A DNA stretch of 64,000 nt from Diadema setosum. Its lineage: Eukaryota > Echinodermata > Echinoidea > Diadematoida > Diadematidae. Positions 11,856 to 23,206 of the stretch are shown here, in pieces; position 1 is the first letter of the stretch, and the number at the start of each line of letters is the position of its first letter. The position numbers and the translations under genes were made by a program. The stretch lies in NCBI GenBank assembly GCA_033980235.1, contig CM067066.1:41006977-41070976 (forward strand). Direction: 5' to 3'. The notes beneath the pieces are model-generated. The model was not told the origin of the DNA and made no database searches. It saw only the letters and a list, made by a program, of their open reading frames with translations.

Positions 11856-11895
11856 TATTATTATGATTATGATTATGATTATTTATCATTATATG
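11856..11895 (+). repeat. ATT/GATTAT microsatellite
   Basis: Short run of TATTAT followed by GATTAT repeats, within the inner part of the foldback element. Confidence 0.8.
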
Positions 11896-11962
11896 GGGGT
11901 TCCAACAATGCTGCAAAGCCCTTAAACAGTATAATCCTACGTTGTTTCGCCCAATGAAGTTA

Positions 11963-11965
<3 letters not shown>

Positions 11966-12004
<39 letters not shown>
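11966..12004 (+). repeat. (CA)n microsatellite
   Basis: About 19 uninterrupted CA dinucleotides inside the foldback element. Confidence 0.98.
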
Positions 12005-12006
<2 letters not shown>

Positions 12007-12318
12007 ACCCACTTTTGGTATAAACATATACGCAGATATACATACTCTCACATACACACTCTTACACAAACGAATTCCGCTCACGTCCAGGCTAGTATAT
12101 TGTCATTACTGTCCATTTTTTGAACTGTTTAGTGTAAAAAAGTGAAGGAGACATAGTCGAAGCAAACCGCTAATTTTTCACCTGTTCAATATCATTTTCT
12201 CACATTCAGGTTTCGTAGGAGCCTATTTATCTCACAAGGCCTGATCACGACATAATGTAGAAGTAAAAATACAAAACGCAAAAAATTAACTACAGCAGAT
12301 GTATCGGCAGACATAAGC

Positions 12319-12433
12319 AAGCTCTTGCAAAATATTCTATTACATTGTTCAAGTATCACATGGTGCAAAAACAAATAAGCTCTTGCAAAATATTTTTTCA
12401 CATTGTTCAAGTATCACACGGCGCAAAAACAAA
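12319..12433 (+). repeat. Tandem duplication of ~58 bp
   Basis: Two adjacent copies share AGCTCTTGCAAAATATT, ACATTGTTCAAGTATCACA and GCAAAAACAAATA. They lie in the otherwise unique centre of the foldback element. Confidence 0.9.
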
Positions 12434-13369
12434 TATCTCGAAGTTTAATGAACACTTTGTAGTCACTTTTCAAACTTATGCCTATTAAAACTGGAGACGA
12501 ACTTTAGCAATAAACTGTTCTAGTGAGAGTAAAAACTGATAGTTTGCCATGGGATTTCTTTCAATCATTGTCGAATGAATCCGCAGGCGAAAAAAAAAAA
12601 AGTAAATGTTTGATGCCTTTTAAACTTAGCTGTTGCTCCAAAGTCAGATTCCATTATGTTATCAACATGGTGTGTTGCTAAAGATTGGTAGATTCAGCCA
12701 CCGAAAATGACGTTGTTCCCTCGTTATACAACAACAGTAAGAAAATCCAATCCAATCCCATCCAGGTAGATTGAAATCACTGCCTATGATCGCGATTCAA
12801 TTTACACAGGGATCGCTGAAGCTCTGCAAGACTCTCTTTACATGTGCCGCGGGGAGAAATGTAACACTGCCCGTTTAAATTTCTCCCAGTGGTAACAGAA
12901 ACAGTAAAAGATCCCTGCCAATTTTTCATACCTGCATGTCTGTTATCAAGCAATTTTATTTTCAGAAGTTTGCACACTTTTTAAAATACTTATTAACAAG
13001 GTATAGGACCTACCAGATCTAAAGTAAGTTTGATATTTTACTGACAAGATACCTGTAGAGCTGTATAATGGTTAATATGTCCATTTTTAGTTGTACCGAG
13101 GCTCATCTTTTTACTGATATAATTGGATTGTTGACTGGCCGAGCATTTTTCAAGTTATGAGTGTCCCATATTTCTCCCCGGTCTCCCCCGTGCTTTATTT
13201 CAGGAGAAGGCACGAAAAGCGTGTATTGCGAGAAAGGTGTCAGAAACATGAGGAAAAAGAAATCTCTGTCACTTTTACCTCGTCCTCTTGCATTTCAACG
13301 ACTAAATTTTTATCAATGGTATTTTTTATCTCTAGCATTTTGACCACTGACATTTCGACCACTGACAAC

Positions 13370-13720
13370 TTTACCTCTGCCATTTTTACCGATGCCATTT
13401 TTACCTCTGCCATTTTTACCTCTGCCGTTTTTACCTCTGCCATTTTTACCCCTGCCATTTTTACCTCTGCCATTTTTACCTCTGCCATTTTTACCTCTGC
13501 CATTTTTACCTCAGCCATTTTTACCTCTGCCATTTTTACCTCTGCCATTTTTACCTCTGCCATTTTTACCCCTGCCATTTTTACCCCTGCCATTTTTACC
13601 CCTGCCATTTTTACCTCTGCCATTTTTACCTCTGCCATTTTTACCTCTGCCATTTTTACCCCTGCCATTTTTACCCCTGCCATTTTTACCCCTGCCATTT
13701 TTACCTCTGCCATTTTTATG
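13370..13720 (-). repeat. 15-bp tandem array, right arm
   Basis: About 23 copies of CTCTGCCATTTTTAC, the complement of the left arm unit, with ACCCCTG and ACCTCAG variants arranged in short blocks. It could pair with the left arm across 2 kb. Confidence 0.97.
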
Positions 13721-13756
13721 CCTCCGCAACGAAGTGGCCAGAGGCATTATGTTTTC

Positions 13757-13835
13757 GGGTCGTCCGTCCGTCCGTCCGTCCGTACGTCCGTACGTACGTC
13801 CGTCCGTACGTCCGTCCGTACGTCCGTCCGTCCCG
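13757..13835 (+). repeat. (GTCC)n tetranucleotide run
   Basis: GTCCGTCCGTCC with several GTAC substitutions, giving long open frames of Arg-Thr-Ser-Val type that are not genes. Confidence 0.95.
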
Positions 13836-13941
13836 TTTTGTTTTTGTCGATATCTCAAGAACCGTGTGGTGGTTTTACATCAAACTTGGTATGAGGGTAT
13901 ATCCTTGGGGGATAATACTTTGTGTGGATTTTAGGGTCACA

Positions 13942-14414
13942 GGGTCAAAGGTCAAAGGTCACAGGTTATTTTGTGAAAAAAAATTTGAAATTTCATGTTT
14001 TTCTCCATATCTCGCAAATGGTTCAAGGTATCTTCATGGAACTTAGTATATATGCTTGTACCGATGGGCAGTGATTATCTAGGGAAGTTGAGGGTCATGG
14101 GTCAAAGGTCAGGGGGTCAAAGGTCAAGGTCAACTCCTCAAAATATCACTACTTTCCTTAAAATACAGTATGCCTGAAGGTTTTTTTTTTTTTTTTTTAA
14201 CTAGATGTATGGCATGTATTACCCAATATGTATTTTTGGGGAAGTTTCTTGCCAAAAGGTCAAAGGTCAAAAGGTAAAAGGTCAAGTGAAAGTGCTATAT
14301 TGCACTTTTTCCTCCATATCTCGAAAGTAACTCAAGGTATCATCATGAAACTTACATATTTATGCATGTTCTACCTAACAGTGATTTTCTGTGGAACTGT
14401 GAGGTCAAAGGTCA
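13942..14414 (+). promoter_or_regulatory. Cluster of nuclear-receptor DR1-like sites
   Basis: AGGTCAAAGGTCA, a perfect direct repeat of AGGTCA with one base between, occurs at 13949-13961 and 14402-14414. GGGTCAAAGGTCA occurs at 13942 and 14099, and GGGTCAAAGGTCAAGGTCA at 14114. DR1 is the known consensus for RXR, HNF4 and COUP-TF type receptors; TCAAGGTCA suits ERR/SF-1 monomers. Binding in vivo is not shown. The sites are part of a dispersed element. Confidence 0.5.
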
Positions 14415-14845
14415 AAGACCAGGTTTAGATAATGCTATTTTCCCATTTGATACTGAAATTATACTTTTTCTCAATACCTTGAAAATTACTCAATGCATAA
14501 ACTTATAAAAGGGTCAAAAGTCAAGTAAAAATCATCAGTTCCCCAAATACCTGCACTCTGACATTTGAATAATTCATCCAATTGAACCTACATGTAGTTC
14601 TAGGAAAGTGAACATTCAGCACTTTTGTGGCAAACCTGTCATTTTAATATTTTGCCAATTGTGTGAAACTGTCATCACACATTGTCAAGACATTGTACTA
14701 TAGACCTATTAGGAGAACCATGCATTATGGCAGAGGCATATCAGTCGCCGTAGCGATATATCTAGTTACCTCTGCCATTTTTACCCCTGCCATTTTTACC
14801 CCTGCCATTTTTACCTCTGCCATTTTTACACCGAACCGTACAATC

Positions 14846-15455
14846 TACCCTAACCTAACCACCACCCAAGAGTGATGTACTATCCACCCTAACCTAGCCA
14901 CCACCCTGCAGGGATGTACCATCCACTCTAATCTAGCCACCAACCCTGCAGGGGTATACCACCCTGACCTAGCCACCACCCTGCAGGGATGTACCATTCT
15001 CCCTAACCTAGCTACAAGCCCTGCAAGGATGTACCATGCACCCTAACCTAGCCACCAACCTGCAGGGCTGTACCATCCACCCTAATCTAGCCCCCAGCCC
15101 TGCAAGGATGTACTACTATCCACCCTAACCTAGCCACCAGCCATGCAGGGGTATACCACCCTGACCTAGCCACCACCCTGCAGGGCTGTACCATTCTCCC
15201 TAACCGAGCTACAAGCCCTGCAAGGATGTACTATCCACCCTAACCTAGCCACCAACCCTGCAGGGATGTACCATTCTCCCTAACATAGCCACCAGCCCTG
15301 CAGGGGTGTACTATTCTCCCTAACCCAGTCACCAGCCCTGCAAGGATGTACCATCCACCCTAACCTAGCCACCAGCCCTACAGAGCTGTACCATCCACCC
15401 TATCCTAGCTACCAGCCATATAGGGATATATCATTCTCCCTAACCTATTAGCCAC
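14846..15455 (+). repeat. 40-bp minisatellite, right segment
   Basis: About fifteen units of CCACCCTAACCTAGCCACC plus AGCCCTGCAGGGATGTACCA, with CCTGACC and ATTCTCCC variants. It continues the array seen at 10565-10977. Confidence 0.9.
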
Positions 15456-17730
15456 TAACCTTGTCATTATTTATTCTATGAAGCATGGTGTTTTGGTTAC
15501 ATAAATGTTTAGACACATCTTATAAAAGCAAACCTGCACTCTTCCCTTATCTTCAGTTAAAAGCAGCACGTAGTACAAATTCAACATATTTCAACAATGT
15601 ATTGTTTGCTAAAAATGTATTGACTTGGTGATTGCTTGATTAAAGGTGATTTATCCATGAAATTTTAAGCAAAGTCATCATAATTTAGATGGTGAGACAC
15701 TGCACAATTCTTAACATCTGTCAGCACTGCACAGTCCTTTCTTACCTGTCATGACTCACAAAAAAATCTTCAGCCTTTCCATATCCCTCTCTACTCTGAC
15801 TACCACTATGTTTGACCCCAAAACTCACTTTCATTGGGTAGAAATTCCCAAAAGAACTCTTTGTCACCTATAAGCTGCAGAATGAGATCTAAGTCATTCA
15901 GAGTGGTTAATTTAGATAGAAGGTTCCATTCAAGTGTGTGAAAATGATGTACTATTACCTGTATCTGATTTGTGACTGTATGTCAATTTAGACTGACCCT
16001 CAATATGAAACTTCTGCTCATTTCATTTCATTTTCATTTCTTTAGCTGCAAAGGTGACATAACAAAGACAATTGTGGACTCTTCATTTTCATGTTGCAGA
16101 TGTACATTATATATGAATTTTCTTAAAAATGGTCTGAAGTAATCACAGCTCTTAGAGATTACCAACAAACTGTTGAAGTTATATCTGGTACATATTGGTG
16201 GAATATGTTGAAGAACAATAGTTTACATGTATGTCAAATTATACAGAATGAGAGTAAATTTTTAGGCTATTGATTTTATTCAAAGTAACTAAAATTGGAA
16301 TGAAATCAAGAAACAAGAAATCAGATCTATTTTTTTTTTTGGTAATCTTGTAGTTTGTTTCTATTCTTTCTAAAGAAATCAGTTGTCCCTATAAATAGAG
16401 TTTAACAAAACATGTGTAAAATATGACATTGATATCACTGGACACAATACTGTGCTGAATGATGATGGCTGCATTTTCTTTAATTACTGGTTACTGTGAC
16501 CACAAAGAGTTTGTCATCGACTCCACTGCTCTGTGACATTGTAGTGATTGTTCCTACATGTCCAGTCAGGAGAACAGAGGAAATGTGACTCATCATTGCC
16601 AATTTGAGAGCACATCATTGGATTACACCCAACAGGACATTGTGAAAAGCCAGGCTATAGGTGTGTCCTTATTGAGGGTACTGTGTTCTTTCCCCTTTGA
16701 CCAGAGCTTAGTTTGCACTGTACATTGCACTTCCACCAGAAATACCTATCTCACACCAGAAACTAACTCCTCCATCTGAAATAATTACCTCATACCAGAA
16801 GTTGAGTGTGAATAAAAGAAGAAATCAACTGTGAGATGCTTTCAAGTGGATTTTCTCTGAAAATGTGGAAATATTTCATATGACAATAAGGACATGAGAG
16901 GGCATACAAGTAAGTCTTGTCTGCAGACTATGCATTCTTTTTATTTTTGTTAAAAGGACCAGAGCTGGATTCATCATGTGAAAAGATATTTAGAGTATTC
17001 TACTTTATGATCAAGTTCACTTTAATGCACTGTGCTTTATTCATATCAACAGAATGCTTCAAACATTCTCAAAATCAGACATGAAAGAAGAAAGTTATGG
17101 AAGTTCAAAATAATTGTCATCAAATTCTCTGAAATGATGTCAACTCAGTTTTTATATTGGTATTCCTATTACCGTGCCTCTTTCAGTTTTCAGCTGAATA
17201 AAGCTCTTGGCTAGCCAGAAGCAACATGGTAGCAATTGTTGTAACTTCCAAGAAATGTTGCGTGGTGTTTTGTACTACCCACACAAGAGAGCTACATTTT
17301 GGATGAAAGACTCATCGATATGGATGGTACACTATTTGTTCTCATCTAGTGGGAGATTTAGGTCAACTGTCCCATCCCTCTCACAACAATCATCCCTGCA
17401 TGTTAAACGTTTCATGAGTCATCTTCTTGAGTATTCCCTGTTCAGTGGGATGAGTATATGGAAAATGGTTTAGACAGTTACCAAGTTAGCAACAAGTCAT
17501 ATTAATGAATGCATGAAATATTTGTCGCCATTTGTATGGTTTGTAACTTACCATATATGGAAACTGTGAAACTGTGGTAAATAATTATTGACTAACTCTT
17601 GAATTTGGGCATATGATATTCTTACATCACACTTAAACATGTTTTTATATCATGATGATAATAGTTCAGCCTGTATAACATGTCATAACAAATTATTGTT
17701 TCATATACAAGCTTTGCAATCATCTATTTT
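15456..17730. other. No recognised gene
   Basis: AT-rich DNA without clear repeats. The leader exon of the receptor could be here, but I find no ATG with a convincing signal peptide and a donor leaving one base of a codon, which the exon at 19527 requires. Confidence 0.45.
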
Positions 17731-17731
17731 G

Positions 17732-17732
17732 C

Positions 17733-17781
<49 letters not shown>
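17732..17781 (+). repeat. (CA)n microsatellite
   Basis: About 24 CA dinucleotides, with one CG near the start. Confidence 0.98.
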
Positions 17782-17783
<2 letters not shown>

Positions 17784-18059
17784 GAAGTATTAAAGTGACA
17801 AATTACATTCAAGGTGACAATAAAGGTAAATATTAGACATACAACACACAATATAAACCTGTATGAATTAATATACATGTGGTCTTTTTCATGAAAGTCC
17901 TGTGAGAGACTTTTTGCTCATAAGACACACTTATGAGAGACTTCATGTAATGGATTTGAAAGTCTCTCATAGCTTCATAATGACCAACTTTGGCCATTCT
18001 GAGATTTATGTAAAGACTTTTATGAGATGACTTCATGAAATAGACCCCTGGAGAGAAAA

Positions 18060-18296
18060 GCTTAATTTACAAATGAATTCACTCTATAAGGAGGATTTGA
18101 ATGAAGACAATGTGGCAGACTAAAAATATGCTGTGGTATTGAATTTCATTATCTTGGTACAGCAACTTTAAAGCACCTGTCACCATAAAACTTAGTATTA
18201 ATATTGAGAAGTAAGATTAAGTGATTGGATCTGTGATTAAAAGTGGGAACACATGGGGTAACTTATTCCTTGATATACTGTGGACTAGTATCATTT
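18060..18296 (-). pseudogene. LINE reverse transcriptase C-terminal scrap
   Basis: Read on the minus strand, about 18225-18120 gives NTKFYGDRCFKVAVPR, two stops, then NSIPQHI. This is a decayed form of the CR1/L2-type signature YGDRxFxxxAPxLWNxLP. A better preserved relative lies at 24530-24990. A family-C MITE begins directly at its end (18297). Confidence 0.7.
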
Positions 18297-18543
18297 GAAG
18301 AGTTTGTTTGCAAAAACCGATAAGTCCATTTTTGAAGATTTTGAAGTACGGTCTCTGTCATAAAGTACAAAATAATACCTTTTGAATGATATATTGGTCA
18401 CTACATATAAAGGTATATTTTTGAAGTTATGGTCAAAAGAAGTAAAAATTTTCTTATTATTCTCTTTATTTTTCTTGACCTTTAATTGCAAATATCTCCA
18501 TTTGACAAATATGGACTTATCGGTTTTTGCAAACAAACTCTTC
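18297..18543. mobile_element. Palindromic MITE, family C, copy 1
   Basis: The ends are GAAGAGTTTGTTTGCAAAAA and its exact complement, and the inverted repeat continues through CCGATAAGTCCAT. A second copy of nearly the same length, in the opposite orientation, is at 41368-41613. Confidence 0.92.
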
Positions 18544-19526
18544 ATTCCATAATGTATGATAAACATGATTGAATGCATGAATTCCCATAATTGTACTTGA
18601 ACTTAAAATTCATGAAGGTATTCCTGCATATATCTAAGTGAATGTCGGACTGTTTGCATCGATAGCTCTATTTATTGTTAAAAGTTAAAGAATCCAGAGA
18701 AGCAAAAAGAAGCACATTTGATGTGAGTAATAAGATCCCGACATTGTTGAAGTCAGAAGTCTCCTGTGAATACTGTAGTACATAAAACTCATGTGCACTC
18801 TATTGTTTTCAGAATTTTTGTGTTGTGGCTTTAGTATACTGTCAATTATGACATCATGTTCCCTATGGCATGACAGTCTGTCTGATGCTGGTAACTCCTC
18901 ACCAACAGGCAAACATGAAGTACATGGTGTAGGAAAAACAAAAGATGGAAAGCTAACCCCCAATGTAAAGAGGATCCATCATCATGATATCTAGGTCTGT
19001 AGTACAGAAACCCAGTTCCTGTAGGCCCTGTGGGTCTAGCATGCTGTGAGTTGATTCACACCATCATCTCCATTTACTGTGGCTGCTCCAGTTGTTCTTT
19101 TAATAAAATCAGGTTGTATCAGCTAGAAAGCTGGTGATCAAATATTAAACACAGCAACTTTTCCTCATGAATTGAATCTGTCAGGTCTCTAAATTTCAAG
19201 AATTTCTGAAACTGCACTCCTTTCCTTAGTGGCAATAACATTTTATAGTTCCTCAATAGTTTTCTCATTATATTTGCAAATTTGTTGACAAATTGAAAAG
19301 ATTGTTGTTGAAATTGATAGTGTGTACTGTCATGTGGTTAGCAAATATGTCACATTGTTGTTTATTAGAATGCTGATTTTCTCTCTCTCCATTTTTTTTT
19401 TTCTCTCTTCCTTTTCCTTTAAAACAAGAATGCTGATGATTTGAGACAAAATGCAGCAGTGTTTGCAATCAGAGAATTAGATGAAATAATATGTGTAAAC
19501 CATTTTTATTGCCTTTTTATCTACAG
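18544..19526. other. Sequence before the first recognised exon
   Basis: No exon is accepted here. An open stretch at 18885-18990 follows a fair acceptor (CATGACAG) but has no family resemblance. The pyrimidine tract and TTTATCTACAG at 19516-19526 form the acceptor of the first recognised exon. Confidence 0.45.
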
Positions 19527-19752
19527 ATTTTGAATCCAAGAAGTATTTTGTGGTGGATGGAACTGTGCATCAGGTAGTGCTGGGGGGTAGCACAACATCA
19601 TGGCGGCCATCACAGGCTTTCACCAACAATGTTCTTAAGATTCTTATAGAAGAAGTCATGGGATATGCCAATGTCTCCATAGCAACAGATCAAGAGAAAG
19701 TCATCAGTACCACTCAAGCACTCTCTCCAATTAGTGGATGTATGGATGCTGC
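19527..19752 (+). CDS. Receptor exon 1 (visible): start of OpuAC-like domain
   Basis: The exon follows acceptor ATCTACAG and ends at donor GC|GTAAGT. It opens with two bases completing a codon and closes with two bases of the next. The 75 residues include VVDGTVHQVVLGGSTTSW, then FTNNVLKILIEEVMGY. The latter is the first helix pattern of glycine-betaine/proline-type substrate-binding proteins (OpuAC/ProX), where a leucine-rich helix ends in GY before a strand (here ANVSIA). An N-glycosylation motif (NVS) fits an extracellular location. The signal peptide must be encoded upstream; no start codon fits here. The intron that follows is 9.9 kb. Confidence 0.85.
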
Positions 19753-20017
19753 GTAAGTATTGCAGACTGATGTATTAATTGTTATTAGCCATAGATGACC
19801 CTGGCTTTTTACTTGCAAAGAACAGGTTTTCTTGACTATCAAATACTAAGAAGATACAAGACATTCGCTACAGTTTTAGAGGGGATACATACCAATGTCA
19901 ATTTCCACTTGTATGCTTGAACTTTGGTAAAATTTGTCCACAAATTTGGCAGGCTTTGTCACCGGAGTGATGAATATGAATGGGCACCATGCTGCATCTC
20001 CCTGGGATCCCCCCAAC

Positions 20018-20040
20018 CCCCCCCCCCACCCCCAAATTAA

Positions 20041-20070
<30 letters not shown>
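20018..20070 (+). repeat. Poly-C, poly-A and TA simple sequence
   Basis: A C-rich run, an A run of about 20 and a short TA run follow each other in the first visible intron. The reverse-strand open frame across it is an artefact. Confidence 0.9.
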
Positions 20071-20072
<2 letters not shown>

Positions 20073-20236
20073 CAAAAAAAGAAGAAAATTCTTTGAAACC
20101 AGAAATACTCTGAGTGAACATATTAGTGAATGTACTTTCTAGGTTATTAATGGTACATCCAGGGAAGCCCCCAGTGGGACTTGGATAATTTGGGGCCAAT
20201 TTTTACATTTTGATCTTCATTTTTAAAATGCATGGT

Positions 20237-20291
20237 CATATATATATATATATATACATGTATATATATATGTATATATATATATATATAT
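20237..20291 (+). repeat. (TA)n microsatellite
   Basis: TATATATA runs interrupted by ACATG and TG, in the first visible intron. Confidence 0.95.
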
Positions 20292-20373
20292 TCTTTTTTT
20301 TCAAACTTGTTGAGTAGTATTGTGATATATGGACACTGATGCCCTCAAAGTCCTCAAGACCAAGTTTGCTATC

Positions 20374-20468
20374 TTTCAATCCGCTGAGGATGGACTGATT
20401 TTGCTACAACATGCATTTCCCATAGACACTTGCCTGAGTATACTCGGGACTCGTCCTCAATGGGTTAA
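20374..20468. mobile_element. Palindromic MITE, family G, copy 3
   Basis: CTGATTTTGCTACAACATGC, CATTTCCCATAGACACTTGC and GAGTATACTCGGGACTCGTC are in reverse orientation relative to copies 1 and 2, closing with CTCAATGGGTTAA. The left end is eroded. Confidence 0.85.
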
Positions 20469-20608
20469 GGTAATATTCTGCAAGAGTGCTTGGAAGGTGA
20501 AATGTGATACTTGGATTAGTGTGAGAGCATGAGATCTCTTGTAGTTCTAACAATGCAGGAATTTTCAGAGTTTGTACTATCAAAATCCCCTTCCAATATT
20601 CAAAAGAA

Positions 20609-21116
20609 TTGAGTATATGAATATAAGAACGACCCAAGTCCATGGAAGACCATTTCGAGTAAACTAAAAAAAACTTCATATCTTTTTTGTTTGTCCAATA
20701 ATATTCTATTTAACTGTAATGGGATGGCAACATTGTATATACAAATTAGAACATATATTATTATGACAATTAACATTAACATTAATTGTGGAGAGGCCAT
20801 TTTGTGTGATGGACTTGGGTCGTTCTTTGATTCATATGGACTTGGGTCGTTCTTTGATTCATATACATGATATTCTGCTATATAGAGATGAGAGAAGGAC
20901 GAGAGAGGGCGCTATAATATGAATGTAAGAATGACCCAAGTCCTTCATTCGTACATTCATATAAGATTTAACTCATTTATTTCAGGCACTTCCGGGGGTA
21001 ATCAGGATTTATCATTTATACACAAGATGAGTCCATGCATAAGCTACAATTTCCCATGTCAAACTGAATTTGACCAAAAATTGGACTTGGGTCGTTCTTA
21101 TATTCATATACTCAAT
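20609..21116. mobile_element. Composite palindromic element with repeated 25-bp motif
   Basis: The outer ends are inverted: TTGAGTATATGAATATAAGA at the left and TCTTATATTCATATACTCAA at the right, continuing through ACGACCCAAGTCCA. The same motif recurs inside at 20811 and 20838 (tandem, GGACTTGGGTCGTTCTTTGA) and near 20919 (reverse). The element is thus built of at least five copies of one motif. Confidence 0.85.
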
Positions 21117-22670
21117 TATTTATTGATCTCAATGACATCATTTTGTGGAAATGAATTCATGATGAGCATAAATGCAGGGTTGACAGTAGGCATTATTGTG
21201 AGGTGACGGTTTTACTCAGTAGATTAGTGCTAGCTTCTAAGTTGCCTCTTAGGCATGGAAGCATGCAATACAATTCTAGTTATACTATGATTTTAATTCA
21301 TGCAGGATATGACATGTTATTCAATCTATTTAGTCCTGTTCTCATTATGCTTAGATTGCATTGGTTTGCAGAGTGTAAAAAACTAGTATAAATGATGAAC
21401 TGTTACATCTTTAAGAAGAAGTGCTTCATGGAAATCAATAGCTAGAAGTCTCGTGGGCAGATAGATTGTGTATGGACTAATGTTTAAGATTACTGCAGTG
21501 CTTTGAACACCGATCTGTGTTTGTTTATTTTGATACACTTCATTCTTCTGCATTAGCCTAGTAGCCTATTCACTACTGAAAGACAGGCTAGAGGCCACTG
21601 CATATCTGCAATGAGCAAACAAATGTGATAAGAAGTAGTCTAGATAATACAGTTTGTCTGGGATAACATCCAGAGGTGTATGAAAATACCCCAATATTGA
21701 CACTGCAATCCAGGGGTTTTTGTGATAGTAGATCACAAAAAGCCATCTGATATTGTTCTCACATATTGTTTGTTGATGCAGACTAATATGCTGTAGCATT
21801 GTAATGAGAGCTGAAAAGAATCTACTTGAGTATCAGTATCAAATTGCTTGAAGAATCATATCCTTGGAAATATCCATATGTTTGATATTTAATGAAAAAT
21901 GACTACTAATCAGTATCTATAGAGATTCGAAATGTCATGTGAGAGCACATACTTGCAGAGAAATTGGTAATTACTGTATTGGAAACCATCAAAGTAGAAC
22001 TGAAAGTGAGCAGGAATATTATTGTCTGTATGACAATGGCAGTTAAAAACTTACCGGGTTAATTAAAGATACTACCAGAGTCAGCCAGTAAAATTTGATT
22101 TTATGCAAGTGCAAAGCACTGAAATCCAGCTTGATTCAGCTTACTGCAACACATTTTTTTTTTCTTAACTATGGGTAGCAAACTTCAGTGTACAGTTTCA
22201 GTCAGGATTGTGAGGTTGCTAGGCAACTGTCACACAGGTGATGTTCTCATCCTCATCTTTGCTAGAGCAAGGACACTAGGTAACCAAGCATGCAACCGTG
22301 GCATGCAGTGACTTAGTCTTCCATGAAACCTGCCAAGTTCAGAGAGTGTCAAGTATCTCTCAACACAGTGAGATGCTTCAGCGTCATAGTCATTGCCATT
22401 CTTAAAGAGACTTAACATGTCAAGCTCAGTTTTGGCTATTCCCAACATTTAATTTTCATGTCCTTTGAGATGTTAATTGTTCACAGCATCTGTGATTTGA
22501 CACTTACTGTATTTTATGACAAATTATGAAAGTTGCACACATTGTTAGTGAAGAGTATGCATATTTCAAATCTCCCACCTCCCTGGTTTCATAGACACAT
22601 ACAAATAAGTTACTTACCTCAGCTGTAGTTTGCTTGTCTGTGATTGTTGGGAATCTTTGATGTTTATGAA

Positions 22671-22952
22671 GGTTACAGCTCGTTATTTCGAAGGTTCGCT
22701 ATTCCGAAGGCTCTTTATTCCTAAGATTCATTATTCCGATGGTTCATTGTTCCGAATTTCATTTTCGGATTAACCAATCTTCGGAGTAAGGAACCTTCGG
22801 AATAATGCCACATATTTTCGGATTAACGAACCCTTTTTCATTTTCGGATTAACGAACTTCTAGGTATAGGGAATTTGCGTGTTTTGGATTAACGACCCTT
22901 CGGAATAACGAACCTTCGGAATAGCGAACCTTCGGAATAACGAACAGCACCC
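22671..22952. mobile_element. TTCGTTATTCCGAA palindromic element, family F, copy 2
   Basis: This copy starts GGTTACAGCTCG and ends CGAACAGCACCC, the reverse of copy 1, with inner AACGACCCTTCGGAATAACG and GGTATAGGGAATTTG shared. It is in the first visible intron. Confidence 0.88.
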
Positions 22953-23055
22953 GTTTATGAATACATGTGTATATTGTCCATATATGCAGGGCCTCCACGA
23001 ACAACAGTGTTCAACTCACTGATGGAGCCACCCTGTGAGAGCAAGACTCCAATAG

Positions 23056-23127
23056 ACAAATAACAAATAGATAAATAAATAGATAGATAGATAGATAGAT
23101 AAATAACAAATAGATAAATAAATAGAT

Positions 23128-23160
<33 letters not shown>

Positions 23161-23206
23161 AATAAATAAATACATAAATAAATAAATAAATAAATAAATA
23201 AATTTT
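23056..23206 (+). repeat. (TAGA)n/(TAAA)n microsatellite
   Basis: Blocks of AGAT and AAAT repeats; the minus-strand reading (IYLS/IYLF) is not a protein. The preceding CCACCCTGTGAGAGCAAGAC (about 23030) may be the 3' end of a SINE or LINE whose tail seeded the microsatellite. Confidence 0.93.

Larger units (their letters stand above)
13733..14765. mobile_element. Nested ~1-kb element rich in GGTCAAAGGTCA
   Basis: It interrupts the right 15-bp arm: the array stops at 13720-13732 and resumes with four units at 14766-14830. Near its ends are CAGAGGCATTATG (13740) and the related CATTATGGCAGAGGCAT (14723). It contains a (GTCC)n/(GTAC) run at 13757-13835, four similar segments of the type ATATCTCGAAA then TCATGAAACTTA, and repeated GGTCAAAGGTCA. 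No coding capacity is seen. I recall similar dispersed repeats in molluscs and sea urchins, but cannot confirm a match. Confidence 0.7.
10978..14837. mobile_element. TU-like foldback element with 8-bp target duplication
   Basis: The 3,860-base element is bounded by GTACAATC at 10970-10977 and again at 14838-14845. The left end reads GGTGCCAGGTAAAAATGGC; the complement of the right end reads GGTTCGGTGTAAAAATGGC. Inward, both ends consist of 15-bp tandem units in opposite orientation (10984-11300 and 13370-13720 with 14766-14830). This matches the sea urchin TU elements as I know them: 15-bp units in the outer inverted-repeat domain and 8-bp target duplications. The middle carries other repeats and no recognisable transposase. 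Confidence 0.85.

Noticed and set aside
17870..18050. Possible further palindromic element (AGTCTCTCATAAG motifs)
   Set aside because: Motif copies are imperfect, and no paired ends or target duplication could be defined by eye.
18791..18994. Possible signal-peptide or leader exon upstream of the receptor
   Set aside because: The N-terminal part is not a clean signal peptide, it ends in a stop, and no donor leaves the single base that exon 19527 needs.
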